This document shows, piece by piece, positions 1 through 7,822 of a stretch of 64,000 nucleotides of DNA. The DNA comes from Rhizobium leguminosarum bv. trifolii WSM2297 (GTDB lineage: Bacteria; Pseudomonadota; Alphaproteobacteria; Rhizobiales; Rhizobiaceae). A model generated the notes under the pieces. The model did no database searches and had not been told where the DNA came from. It worked only from the letters and a program-made list of their open reading frames with translations. Position 1 is the stretch's first letter; every line of letters begins with the position of its first letter. The stretch lies in NCBI RefSeq assembly GCF_000271845.1, contig NZ_JH719395.1, positions 2,766,208-2,830,207 of the forward strand, in the 5' to 3' direction. The translations under genes and the position numbers were made by a program.

Positions 1-155
1 TCGACAAAACCAACGCTCCAAACTCTCGCTCGAAGCACAAACCAGCATTCGCTAATCCGCTTGGGTTTCTTCAGAACGAAAGACTTCGTCGCCAGCAGCG
101 CCGCCGCCCTCGTTCAGTGAGTGGGCTTATAGAACTAACCCCTTTTCCAAGTCAA
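1..155 (-). promoter_or_regulatory. probable rRNA operon promoter and leader (16S gene lies outside the window)
   Basis: Read on the minus strand, TTGACT (150-155) and TATAAG (126-131) are separated by 18 bases. They are followed by a GC-rich leader with a run of GGCGGCGG, which resembles the leader I know from rhizobial rRNA operons. An AT-rich, UP-element-like tract (156-190) lies just upstream of the -35 box. Transcription would start near position 119 and leave the window at base 1. The ribosomal gene itself is not visible, so this is a recognition of the promoter and leader only. No protein-coding frame with a credible product was seen in 1-477. Confidence 0.5.
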
Positions 156-423
156 CACACCAAACAAAAGTTTTTTGACAATTTTGTAACAGGTTGATTC
201 GGCTGGCGTTTTTGTCGGTCGCTCTTATCCACAGGGCACCCTTTCGGAACGGATTCCTGAAAATTCCTTTATCAACTGGTCAAAAATCCCTCGGAAAGCC
301 GCTCTCAGGCGCGGAAAGATAACGAGAAAACAGCGGCTTGAGCGGATTTATGGTTAACAGAGGATTAAACTGCTTCCCGCCGCCAGCTTTAAATTTCCGT
401 CACAAATCAACGGCTGACATTTC

Positions 424-448
424 GGAACCTATTTCCGTCTTAGGTGTT
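424..448 (+). promoter_or_regulatory. candidate ECF (EcfG/RpoE4-type) general stress promoter
   Basis: GGAAC (424-428) and GTT (446-448) are separated by 17 bases, matching the GGAAC-N16/17-cGTT pattern of alphaproteobacterial general stress sigma factors, except that the base before GTT is T rather than C. It ends 29 bases before the ATG of the small membrane-anchored protein at 478, a type of gene often under this control. Confidence 0.4.
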
Positions 449-477
449 TTCTTTCCCATTGAAGGAAGGAGACCGAT

Positions 478-816
478 ATGGCTGCCAACACCGATGATAT
501 CAGAGCTTCTGTCAGCAAGGACATCGCTGCGCTCCAGCAGGAAGTATCCCGCCTGCAGAAGATGATTTCCGCCCAGGGCGCCGAGGCCTATTACGAAGTG
601 CGCGGCCGCGCCGGCAAGGCTTATGATGAGGCTCTGCCCCGCGCGAAGAATGCCGTCGCCCAGATCAAGGCCGAAGGGGCCGCTGCAGCTGGTGCAGCCC
701 GCGAACATCCGACCGCAGCAACCACTGCGCTGGTGCTTGCGGGGGCCATTGGATTCCTGGCCGGATATCTGCTTTCCAGCAGCTCGCAGCCGCAGCCTCG
801 CCATTTGTGGCGCTAA
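478..816 (+). CDS. small membrane-anchored protein, DUF883 (YqjD/ElaB)-like
   Basis: The protein has 112 residues. Residues 8-60 are rich in Ala, Glu, Lys and Gln and look like an amphipathic or coiled helix. They are followed by a hydrophobic segment at about 80-98 with small residues, and a short Ser/Pro/Arg tail. This is the layout of the DUF883/YqjD/ElaB family, inner-membrane-tethered proteins linked in enterobacteria to stationary phase and ribosome association. The family match is by layout rather than by a diagnostic motif. The ATG is preceded by a strong purine-rich ribosome site (GAAGGAAGGAG). A stress-type promoter candidate lies just upstream and a hairpin downstream, suggesting a single-gene unit. 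Confidence 0.7.
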   Translation: MAANTDDIRASVSKDIAALQQEVSRLQKMISAQGAEAYYEVRGRAGKAYDEALPRAKNAVAQIKAEGAAAAGAAREHPTAATTALVLAGAIGFLAGYLLSSSSQPQPRHLWR

Positions 817-844
817 AGCCCTCGCATCCGCCAAAAAGCATACT

Positions 845-885
845 TTTACGCACCCGCCGATCCGTTTTTCGGCAGGGTGCGTAAA
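845..885 (+). terminator. strong hairpin, probable terminator of the preceding gene
   Basis: TTTACGCACCC (845-855) pairs with GGGTGCGTAAA (875-885), and the loop holds CCGA and TCGG, which can extend the stem. It lies 29 bases after the stop of the gene at 478-816. The downstream tail is not a clean T run, so termination is inferred from strength and position. Confidence 0.5.
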
Positions 886-955
886 TGCTTATGTCTCAGA
901 AAAACCAATTTTTAATGCGAGTGATGGGAACATAAAAAACGAAAGGGAGGACACC

Positions 956-1162
956 ATGGAAAATAAGAGGGCCAATTGCATCATTGAAGTCAGCGTCGAT
1001 GGCGTCAATGGCCGTTACGCGGTCGGCATCATGAACATGCGCCAGGCACTCGACCTGCCCGAAATGCCAAGCCTTTCGTATACCCATCCGGACCCGGTCA
1101 AGGCCGCCGCCGGCGTCGTCGTCAGCCGCAAGGAGCTGGCCGGTTTCATGGTCTGCCGCTGA
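956..1162 (+). CDS. small hypothetical protein, 68 aa
   Basis: ATG at 956 follows a clear ribosome site (AAAGGGAGGA). The product has 68 residues, no signal peptide and no membrane segment. It starts MENKRANCIIEVSVDGVNG and has an alternation of short hydrophobic strands, compatible with a small folded domain, but I do not recognise a family. It stands alone between a hairpin and the pseudouridine synthase gene on the same strand. That the gene is real rests on the ribosome site, normal codon use and reading-frame length; function is unknown. Confidence 0.6.
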   Translation: MENKRANCIIEVSVDGVNGRYAVGIMNMRQALDLPEMPSLSYTHPDPVKAAAGVVVSRKELAGFMVCR

Positions 1163-1316
1163 GGCGGCGGGTCTCAGTCATGCCCTGACGGCGCTTTGCC
1201 CCAAAGCGCTGAAGCTCTCTTGTGGCACTTGTTATTCCCCTTAGTTTTGCAGGCTTGCTGGCATCCTTGCGCTGTTCATGCCAAGAGAAGGCATCGAAGC
1301 AGGACAAGGACGGCAG

Positions 1317-2123
1317 ATGAGGGAGCGGCGCCCACCGCAGAAGACGCGCGAGCGGATAAAGCCGGCCGCTGGCGCCGCCGCCAAGCGGGTCACCCTCCCC
1401 CGCGCCCTATCCAAGCTCGGTTATTGCTCCCGCACGCAGGCCGAACGGCTGATTGCCGAAAGCCGCGTCGCCGTTGACGGCCGCACCGTCACGGATATTT
1501 CCGCATGGGTGGACCTTGCAACGGCGAGCATCAGCGTCGATGGCTTGGTTATCGCCGCTGAGGCGAAAATCTACCTGATGCTCAATAAGCCTCGCGGGCT
1601 TGTCACCACCCGCCATGATCCCGAAGGCCGGCCGACGGTCTATGATTGCCTCAGGGATTTCGACATTCCGCATCTCTCCCCCGTTGGCCGGCTCGACAAG
1701 GCAAGCGAAGGCCTGCTGCTTTTCACCAACGACACCGAATTTGCCCAGATCCTGCTCGATCCGGTCACCCATGTGACGAAGACCTATCATGTCCAGATCG
1801 ACCAGATCATGGACGACGAGGCGATTGCCGCCATGACATCCGGCATTCGCCATGACGGCGAGCTGTTGACGGCAACCGCCGCGCGGCGCCTGCGCCACGG
1901 CGACAGGAACTCCTGGATCGAGGTCGAACTCGACGAGGGCCGCAACCGCCAGATCCGCCGCATGCTGGAGGCGCTCGGAACCGAATGCCTGCGTCTCGTG
2001 CGCGTTGCGATCGGCGGGCTCGAACTCGGTGAACTGCCGAAAGGCGCGGTGCGCGCGCTGACAGAGGCGGAATTGCAGTCGCTGCGGCGGAAAACCGGCA
2101 TCGAAAAGGCAAGACGCAATTGA
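1317..2123 (+). CDS. rRNA pseudouridine synthase, RsuA/RluB/E/F family
   Basis: This enzyme isomerises a specific uridine of ribosomal RNA to pseudouridine. An N-terminal S4 RNA-binding domain covers about residues 27-75 (LSKLGYCSRTQAERLI). The catalytic motif with the Asp nucleophile, GRLDKASEGLLLF, lies near residues 125-137, and the C-terminal EGRNRQIRRM signature is present. The start at 1317 is chosen because it has an upstream AAGGAC site; an in-frame ATG at 1278 has none. Its stop overlaps the start of the next gene, so the two are likely co-translated. Which rRNA position is modified cannot be told from the sequence. Confidence 0.88.
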   Translation: MRERRPPQKTRERIKPAAGAAAKRVTLPRALSKLGYCSRTQAERLIAESRVAVDGRTVTDISAWVDLATASISVDGLVIAAEAKIYLMLNKPRGLVTTRHDPEGRPTVYDCLRDFDIPHLSPVGRLDKASEGLLLFTNDTEFAQILLDPVTHVTKTYHVQIDQIMDDEAIAAMTSGIRHDGELLTATAARRLRHGDRNSWIEVELDEGRNRQIRRMLEALGTECLRLVRVAIGGLELGELPKGAVRALTEAELQSLRRKTGIEKARRN

Positions 2124-2824
2124 GTGATGTGACAGAGATGGCGCCGCACGATTTCTGGCAGGAGATTCATCCGCCCGGCACCTTTGCCGTCGACGGCGAA
2201 TTCGCCTCCTTCCATGTCGCCGTGCTGGAAGACGGCCGCCAGCTTCGCCTGCCGATCCGCGTGCTTGCGGACGGCCAACATGCCCTCGCCTCGCTGATCG
2301 TCAACCAGGCGAGCTTCGCTGTGCTCGATACGCTCGCCGAACGCCTCGCCGAAACGATCAGGCCCATGTCCATCGATGTCGTCGCCGGTCTGCCGACACT
2401 CGGCCTGACGCTTGCCGCCGCCGTGGCGCAGAAGCTCGGTCACAACAGGTACGTTCCGCTCGGCACCTCACGCAAGTTCTGGTATCGCGACGAACTCTCC
2501 GTGGCCCTGTCCTCGATCACCACACCGACCCAACAGAAACGCCTCTATATCGATCCGCGCATGCTGCCGCTGCTTGAGGGACGGCGCGTCGCCCTCATCG
2601 ACGACGTCATTTCCAGCGGCTCTTCGATCGTTGCCGGGCTCGCTCTGCTGGCGGGCTCAGGCATCGAACCCGTCGTCATCGGTGCCGCTATGCTGCAATC
2701 GGACCGATGGCGCGAAAGGCTGGAAGCCGCCGGGCCGCAGTGGATTGCCCGCACCGTCGGCGTTTTCGCCACGCCCATTCTGGAGCGGACCGCAGCCGGC
2801 CGGTGGCGGGCTCCGCCGGCCTGA
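2120..2824 (+). CDS. phosphoribosyltransferase family protein
   Basis: The protein has a type I phosphoribosyltransferase fold with the PRPP-binding signature VALIDDVISSGSS near residues 156-168. It is 234 residues if it starts at the TTG at 2120, which overlaps the stop of the pseudouridine synthase; a GTG at 2129 and an ATG at 2138 are alternatives. The family includes adenine/xanthine phosphoribosyltransferases and PurR/Xpt-type regulators. The base specificity is not readable. Overlap with an rRNA-modifying gene suggests co-expression but not a shared pathway. Confidence 0.75.
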   Translation: MSDVTEMAPHDFWQEIHPPGTFAVDGEFASFHVAVLEDGRQLRLPIRVLADGQHALASLIVNQASFAVLDTLAERLAETIRPMSIDVVAGLPTLGLTLAAAVAQKLGHNRYVPLGTSRKFWYRDELSVALSSITTPTQQKRLYIDPRMLPLLEGRRVALIDDVISSGSSIVAGLALLAGSGIEPVVIGAAMLQSDRWRERLEAAGPQWIARTVGVFATPILERTAAGRWRAPPA

Positions 2825-2926
2825 CGCGAGATAGGCGAAATGTCCAATCTTTGCCTGAAGGCGCCTCTGTACAGCGCATGAAGAACGATTACAGTCCGCC
2901 TCGTCGATGAAACACCGGATCTGCCC

Positions 2927-4669
2927 ATGTCGTTCGAGCAAGCATCCCTGCTGATCCTTCTGCTGGCGATGCTCGTTCTCTTCTCACTCGATCGCTTCCG
3001 CATCGAGGTGGTCTCGATCGCCGGCCTGCTTGCCGGTTATGCGCTCGGCCTTTATCCGGCCGACCAGATCTTCTCCGGCTTCGCCAGTCCTGTCGTCGTC
3101 ACCGTCGTCGAGGTCCTGCTGATTGTCCAGGTGCTGGCGCGCGCCAGGCTCTTCGACAGTCTCGCCGCCCGTTTCGCCGCAGCAAGTCCCTCGAGTTTCC
3201 AGGTCATATCAGGCACGTCTGCGCTTGCCGGCTTTATCTCCATCTTCATGAACAATATTGGTGCCTTTGCGATCACCCTGCCGGTGGCGCTGCGGCTCGG
3301 CACGGCTCTGGCGATCCCCCGCCGCCAGTTCGTCATGCCGGTCTCGTTCGCAGCCCTGCTCGGCGGCCTCGTTTCGCTGATCGGCACGCCGGCCAACCTG
3401 CTGGTCAGCGATGCGCTCGGCAAGGCGACCGGAGCCGGCTTTCACTTCTTCGATTTCGCCTATGTCGGCCTGCCGGTCGCATTTGCCGGCATTTTCCTCA
3501 TCACCTTTCGCGTGCAGCGGCTGTTTCCGGAACCTGACGAAGCGCCGGCGACGATCTCCCCGACCACACGCCGCATTGTCGTCGAACGTCGCGTCCCTGA
3601 GGTTTCGCCGCTGCTCGGTGTAAGGCTTTCCGATTGTCCGGCGCGCTTCGGCATCAAACCGCACGCACTGATCCGCGGCGACAATTTCGTCTTCGGACCG
3701 CTTGATCAGTCGGTGATCCAAGCCGGCGACGTGCTGCTTGCCGAAGGCAGCGATGCGGTCTTTGCCGGGCTCGCCGCCACACAGGCGCTTATGGCCGATG
3801 CTCATCCGCACGGCCTGCAACCGGATTTTTACCGTATCGGAAGCGTCGTCATGCCGGAAAGCACGCTGGTCGGTTCTCGGATCCGCTCGCTCGAAATCTT
3901 TCACAGTCGCGGCGTCGCGGTCACTGCGCTTTCCATGCGCGCGCCGCGCATCGAGGGCCGCTTCCTCGACCTGCAGCTGTCGATCGGCGATATATTGACG
4001 CTGGAGGGGCCGCGCTTGGCGATCGCCGAGGCGCTTGAAGAAAGCGAGTGCCTGCCGCTCGCCTCGGCTGCTTCGACCGAACCAGCCTCGCACTCCTGGC
4101 GGCCTCTGGCGCTGTTTGCCTGCGGCATCACCGCGTCTGCGGCCGGGTTGCGTCCCGACGTCGCCTTTGCCGGCGTCGTACTCGTACTCGCTTTGCTCAA
4201 TCATCTGAATATCCGCCAGGCGATGGCCGATCTCAACTGGCCGATCATTATCATGCTGGCGGCGATGATCCCGATCGGTCAGGCGGCGGCAACCACCGGA
4301 GCGGCCGAAACCATCGCCTCCTGGCTGAGCCTCGTCGTGCCAATCGCCCATCCACTCATCGGCGTCGCCCTCATCCTCTTCCTCGCCATGGCGCTGACGC
4401 CCTTCGTCAACAACGCGACGGTCGCCATCGTCCTGACCCCGGTCGCCCTGGAATTTGCAAGAGACGGCCAGCATGCGCCGCACGCCTATCTGATCGCGGT
4501 CGCCGCTGGCGCCTCGCTCGATTTCCTGACACCCTTCGGCCATCATAACAACACGCTGGCCATGGGCATCGGCGGCTACCGCTTCAGCGACTTCCTGCGC
4601 GCCGGCTGGCCGCTTGCCGTTACAAGTTACGGCCTCGCCCTGTTTCTCCTGGCTCTGTTCTGGCTGTGA
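2927..4669 (+). CDS. SLC13/DASS-type permease with central TrkA_C (RCK_C) domains
   Basis: The 580-residue protein has hydrophobic segments in two blocks (about 5-200 and 385-580), separated by a soluble region of about 200-370 that resembles two TrkA_C ligand-sensing domains. The motif NNIGAFAITLPVAL and, in the second half, FVNNATVAIVLTPVAL are the paired helix-hairpin signatures of this sodium/anion symporter superfamily. Relatives carry sulfate, dicarboxylates or other anions. The substrate cannot be told here. It stands alone, followed on the same strand by purC with only 33 bases between them. Confidence 0.8.
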   Translation: MSFEQASLLILLLAMLVLFSLDRFRIEVVSIAGLLAGYALGLYPADQIFSGFASPVVVTVVEVLLIVQVLARARLFDSLAARFAAASPSSFQVISGTSALAGFISIFMNNIGAFAITLPVALRLGTALAIPRRQFVMPVSFAALLGGLVSLIGTPANLLVSDALGKATGAGFHFFDFAYVGLPVAFAGIFLITFRVQRLFPEPDEAPATISPTTRRIVVERRVPEVSPLLGVRLSDCPARFGIKPHALIRGDNFVFGPLDQSVIQAGDVLLAEGSDAVFAGLAATQALMADAHPHGLQPDFYRIGSVVMPESTLVGSRIRSLEIFHSRGVAVTALSMRAPRIEGRFLDLQLSIGDILTLEGPRLAIAEALEESECLPLASAASTEPASHSWRPLALFACGITASAAGLRPDVAFAGVVLVLALLNHLNIRQAMADLNWPIIIMLAAMIPIGQAAATTGAAETIASWLSLVVPIAHPLIGVALILFLAMALTPFVNNATVAIVLTPVALEFARDGQHAPHAYLIAVAAGASLDFLTPFGHHNNTLAMGIGGYRFSDFLRAGWPLAVTSYGLALFLLALFWL

Positions 4670-4702
4670 TGCGATAGTTGGGGCCACCTTGACTTCCCGG
4701 CA

Positions 4703-5695
4703 ATGAAACGACAGGAAGCCTTCACCCAACCACAAGGACAGTCGAGCGCCGTGCGAATCCTCTCCGAAGCCCATTTCCCGGAACTGCCGAACTATTATCG
4801 CGGCAAGGTGCGCGAGAATTACGATCTTCCGGACGGACGCCGGATTATCATCAGCACCGACCGGCTGAGCGCTTTCGACCGCATCCTCACCTGCATTCCC
4901 TACAAGGGCCAGGTGCTGACGCAGACGGCGCGCTACTGGTTCGAGGCGACGAAGGACATCTGCCCCAACCACGTTCTCGATTATCCGGATGCGAATGTCG
5001 TCATCGGCAAACGGCTCGACATCCTCCCGGTCGAAATCGTCGTGCGCGGTTATCTCGCCGGCACCACCGGGACCTCGATCCTGACACTCTACAAGAAGGG
5101 TGAGCGCGAGATGTACGGCATGCGCCTGCCGGACGGCATGCGCGACAACCAGGTCCTGCCCGAGCCCGTCATCACCCCGACCAGCAAGGAATTCGACGGT
5201 GGCCATGACGAGCCGCTGACCCCTGACGAAATCGTCACCCGCGGCCTTCTGACCAAGGAGCAATGGGAGACCTTGTCGGGATATGCGCTCGCCCTCTTTG
5301 CCCGCGGCCAGGAGATGGCGGCCGAACGCCGCCTCATCCTCGTCGACACCAAATATGAATTCGGCACCGACGGCGAGGGTAACATCATCCTTGCCGACGA
5401 GATCCACACGCCCGACAGCAGCCGCTACTGGCTTGCCGAAAGCTATCCGGCAAGCTTTGCTGCCGGAACACGCCCGGAAAGTTTCGACAAGGACTTCGTC
5501 CGCGCCTGGGTGGCGGAGCGCTGCGATCCCTATAAGGACGAAATTCCAGAAATCCCCGCCGAACTGATCGAGCAGACCTCTGCCGTCTACATCAGGGCCT
5601 ACGAGGCGATCACTGGCGCGCGCTTTGTTCGCGACGACAGCGGTGAGACGCCGCTTGCCCGTGTCCGAAACAATCTCGCCGCCTATTTCCCCTGA
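4703..5695 (+). CDS. purC: phosphoribosylaminoimidazole-succinocarboxamide synthase (SAICAR synthetase)
   Basis: This enzyme joins aspartate to CAIR in an ATP-dependent step of purine synthesis. Family signatures include [15 protein letters not shown] near the N-terminus, [12 protein letters not shown] near residue 115, DTKYEFGTD near 215 and [13 protein letters not shown] near 230. At 330 residues it is of the longer, yeast Ade1-like type rather than the roughly 240-residue enterobacterial type. A GTG at 4751 (start of VRILSEAHF) is a plausible alternative start because homology-like sequence begins there. Rhizobia often carry two purC copies, and I cannot tell whether this is the main one. 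Confidence 0.92.
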   Translation: MKRQEAFTQPQGQSSAVRILSEAHFPELPNYYRGKVRENYDLPDGRRIIISTDRLSAFDRILTCIPYKGQVLTQTARYWFEATKDICPNHVLDYPDANVVIGKRLDILPVEIVVRGYLAGTTGTSILTLYKKGEREMYGMRLPDGMRDNQVLPEPVITPTSKEFDGGHDEPLTPDEIVTRGLLTKEQWETLSGYALALFARGQEMAAERRLILVDTKYEFGTDGEGNIILADEIHTPDSSRYWLAESYPASFAAGTRPESFDKDFVRAWVAERCDPYKDEIPEIPAELIEQTSAVYIRAYEAITGARFVRDDSGETPLARVRNNLAAYFP

Positions 5696-5802
5696 AAAAA
5701 CCAGGGGCAAGGCCAACAGGCCAAGCATCGGCTTGCGGCTTTTCGCCCAATCGCGCTAGCATCGGCAAAAAGGGTACCGGGCTCGGCCCCGGCGGGGGAC
5801 GG

Positions 5803-6420
5803 ATGGCAAAAAGGCCGAGACGCAAGGCCGAGGAAACGCGCGAGGACATTCTCTCCATGGCGGAGGTGCTGTTTCGCGAGCGCGGCTATGTCGCGGTGTC
5901 GATCGCCGATATCGCCGGTGTACTGCATATGTCGCCCGCCAATGTCTTCAAGCATTTCCATTCCAAGGTCGCGCTGGTCGATGCGATCGCCGGGCGCCAT
6001 CTCGACAATGCCACCGAGCGTTTCGCCGCCTTCGAGCAGGACCTGCCGGCGAAGGAGCAATTGTTGCGCTTCGTCCTTCGCCTGCTGGAAGGCCATCTGC
6101 AGGACATCCAGAAGAACCCTTACATCTTCGAAATGGTGCTTTCGACGATCGAGGCCAAACTCGAGGCCGGCAACCGCTATCGCGCTCGCATAGAACAGAA
6201 GCTCGGCGAGATTATCCGCGAGGGCATAATGGAGGGACGTTATCATTGCCGCGATCCCGAGAGCGCGGCGCGCACCATCGCAGACGTGCTGGCCTGCGTT
6301 TTGCACCCGATCCTCATTGCCCGCGACGACAAGGAAACGCTCGTCCACCGTGCCGAGGACATTGTCGGCTTCGTCGATGCCGCACTGCAAAATAAACGCT
6401 TGCTAAGTGACGATTGCTGA
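5803..6420 (+). CDS. TetR/AcrR-family repressor of the adjacent efflux pump
   Basis: The protein has 205 residues. The N-terminal helix-turn-helix of the TetR family spans about residues 13-58 (VSIADIAGVLHMSPANVFKHF). The C-terminal ligand-binding part is all-helical. The gene lies directly upstream of, and in the same direction as, the three-gene RND pump, which makes it the likely local repressor. An extended inverted repeat overlapping its stop codon (6399-6440) is a candidate operator between it and the pump genes. Confidence 0.87.
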   Translation: MAKRPRRKAEETREDILSMAEVLFRERGYVAVSIADIAGVLHMSPANVFKHFHSKVALVDAIAGRHLDNATERFAAFEQDLPAKEQLLRFVLRLLEGHLQDIQKNPYIFEMVLSTIEAKLEAGNRYRARIEQKLGEIIREGIMEGRYHCRDPESAARTIADVLACVLHPILIARDDKETLVHRAEDIVGFVDAALQNKRLLSDDC

Positions 6421-6440
6421 CATACGTCACTTCGTAAAGC
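6399..6440. promoter_or_regulatory. inverted repeat, candidate TetR operator of the pump genes
   Basis: AAGTGACG (6405-6412) and CGTCACTT (6425-6432) form a perfect 8-base inverted repeat with a 12-base centre. GCTT (6399-6402) and AAAGC (6436-6440) extend the symmetry. It spans the stop codon of the TetR gene and lies upstream of a TATATAA-like -10 box at about 6491. It could instead be a weak terminator hairpin, but no T run follows. Confidence 0.45.
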
Positions 6441-6562
6441 TTTTGTTAAATTCGGACAGTGGCATTTGAAGCCAATCCAATCCTGACGCTTATATAAGCC
6501 TGCGCTCGGCTGAGCCGAGCCCGTGGATCGAACGGCAATTGCCACCGCACAGGGAATTCAGA

Positions 6563-7774
6563 ATGATTCGGCGCGCCCTCCTCATCTCCTCGGCCCTGGC
6601 GTTCGGCACGTTGCTCGCAGCTTGCAGCGACAATGCCAGCAAGCCCGCCGGCAATGCAGGCGCAGGTGCCGCACAGCAGGCCTCGCCGGTCGGCACGGTC
6701 ACGATGACGAAGGCCTCATTCCCGATCACGACGATCCTTCCCGGGCGCGCCGAGACCTTCCAGACGGCCGATATCCGCCCGCAGGTGAGCGGCCTCATCC
6801 GCGAGATCGCCTTTAAGGAAGGTGGCGAGATCAAGAAGGGCGACCTTCTCTACCAGATCGAGGATGCCCCCTATATCGCCGCCGTCGAGCAGGCCAAGGC
6901 GGCAATCTCCAAGGCGCAGGCCAGTGTGCCGAGCGCCGAAAGTAATCTCGACCGCTACCAGCGCCTCGTCGGCAGCGGCGCCACCCAGATCGAATTCGAA
7001 ACGGCCAAGACGACGCTGCTTCAGGCCAAGGCCGAAGTCGAATCGGCAAAGGCAGCACTGTCCGCCGCACAGATCGATCTCGACCACACCAAGATCATCG
7101 CGCCCTTCGACGGTGTCATCGACCAGACGGCCTATAATGTCGGCAATGTCGTCTCCGCCAACCAGACGACGGCGCTGACGACGATCCGCCAGCTCGATCC
7201 GATCTATATCTCGCTGACGGAATCGAGCACCAACCTCCTGAAGCTGCGCGATGCGATGGCCGCCGGCGATATCAAGGGCGCAGACACCGTCGATTTTCAC
7301 CTGATCCTCGAAGACGGCAAGGAATATAACCAGCAGGGCAAGCTCGACATGTCGAAGCAGGTGGTCAGCGAGACCACAGGCACCTTCATCATCCGCGTGC
7401 TCTTTCCCAATCCCGACCGCATCGTGCTGCCCGGCATGTATGTCCGGGCAACCGTCGAGCTCGGCGCCGAGGCCGGTTATGCACTGCCGCAGCTGGCGAC
7501 GAGCCGTGACGCCAACGGCCGGCTGACGGCACAGTTCGTGTCCGCCGACGGCAAGGTCGAAACCCGCGCCTTCGAGTACAGCTCGCCCTCCAACAATTCC
7601 TGGCTGGTGACCGAAGGCATCAAGGACGGCGATCAGCTGATCGTTAGCGGCCTGCAGTCGATCACGGCGGGCATGCCGGTGAAACCCGTCCCGATGAAGA
7701 TCAACGACAACGGCGTGGTCGTGGCTGCCGAGCAGCCAGCGGCCGGTGACGCTGAGAAGCCCGCAGCGAAGTAA
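6563..7774 (+). CDS. RND efflux periplasmic adaptor (AcrA/MexA type), lipoprotein
   Basis: The protein has 403 residues. A lipoprotein signal with lipobox LLAACSDN places the lipidated Cys at about residue 21. The barrel-sandwich/lipoyl half (ADIRPQVSGLIREIAFKEGGEIKKGDLLYQIE), a coiled-coil hairpin at about residues 95-165 and a beta-barrel region follow, as in AcrA. It connects the inner-membrane pump to the outer-membrane channel. The start at 6563 is preferred because the signal peptide begins there. The next gene, the RND pump, begins 48 bases downstream and is surely co-transcribed. Confidence 0.93.
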   Translation: MIRRALLISSALAFGTLLAACSDNASKPAGNAGAGAAQQASPVGTVTMTKASFPITTILPGRAETFQTADIRPQVSGLIREIAFKEGGEIKKGDLLYQIEDAPYIAAVEQAKAAISKAQASVPSAESNLDRYQRLVGSGATQIEFETAKTTLLQAKAEVESAKAALSAAQIDLDHTKIIAPFDGVIDQTAYNVGNVVSANQTTALTTIRQLDPIYISLTESSTNLLKLRDAMAAGDIKGADTVDFHLILEDGKEYNQQGKLDMSKQVVSETTGTFIIRVLFPNPDRIVLPGMYVRATVELGAEAGYALPQLATSRDANGRLTAQFVSADGKVETRAFEYSSPSNNSWLVTEGIKDGDQLIVSGLQSITAGMPVKPVPMKINDNGVVVAAEQPAAGDAEKPAAK

Positions 7775-7822
7775 TCGCTTCGAGCCCGCATCGTCACCGT
7801 CTCAGCCGCACAGGAACAACCG

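Noticed and set aside
225..233. Perfect DnaA-box sequence TTATCCACA
   Set aside because: A single box without AT-rich unwinding repeats, dnaA/hemE-type neighbours or further boxes does not support an origin.
3209..5728. Very long open frame of 839 codons on the minus strand
   Set aside because: It is antisense to the SLC13 permease and purC genes, has no recognisable domain and is explained by high-GC codon structure.
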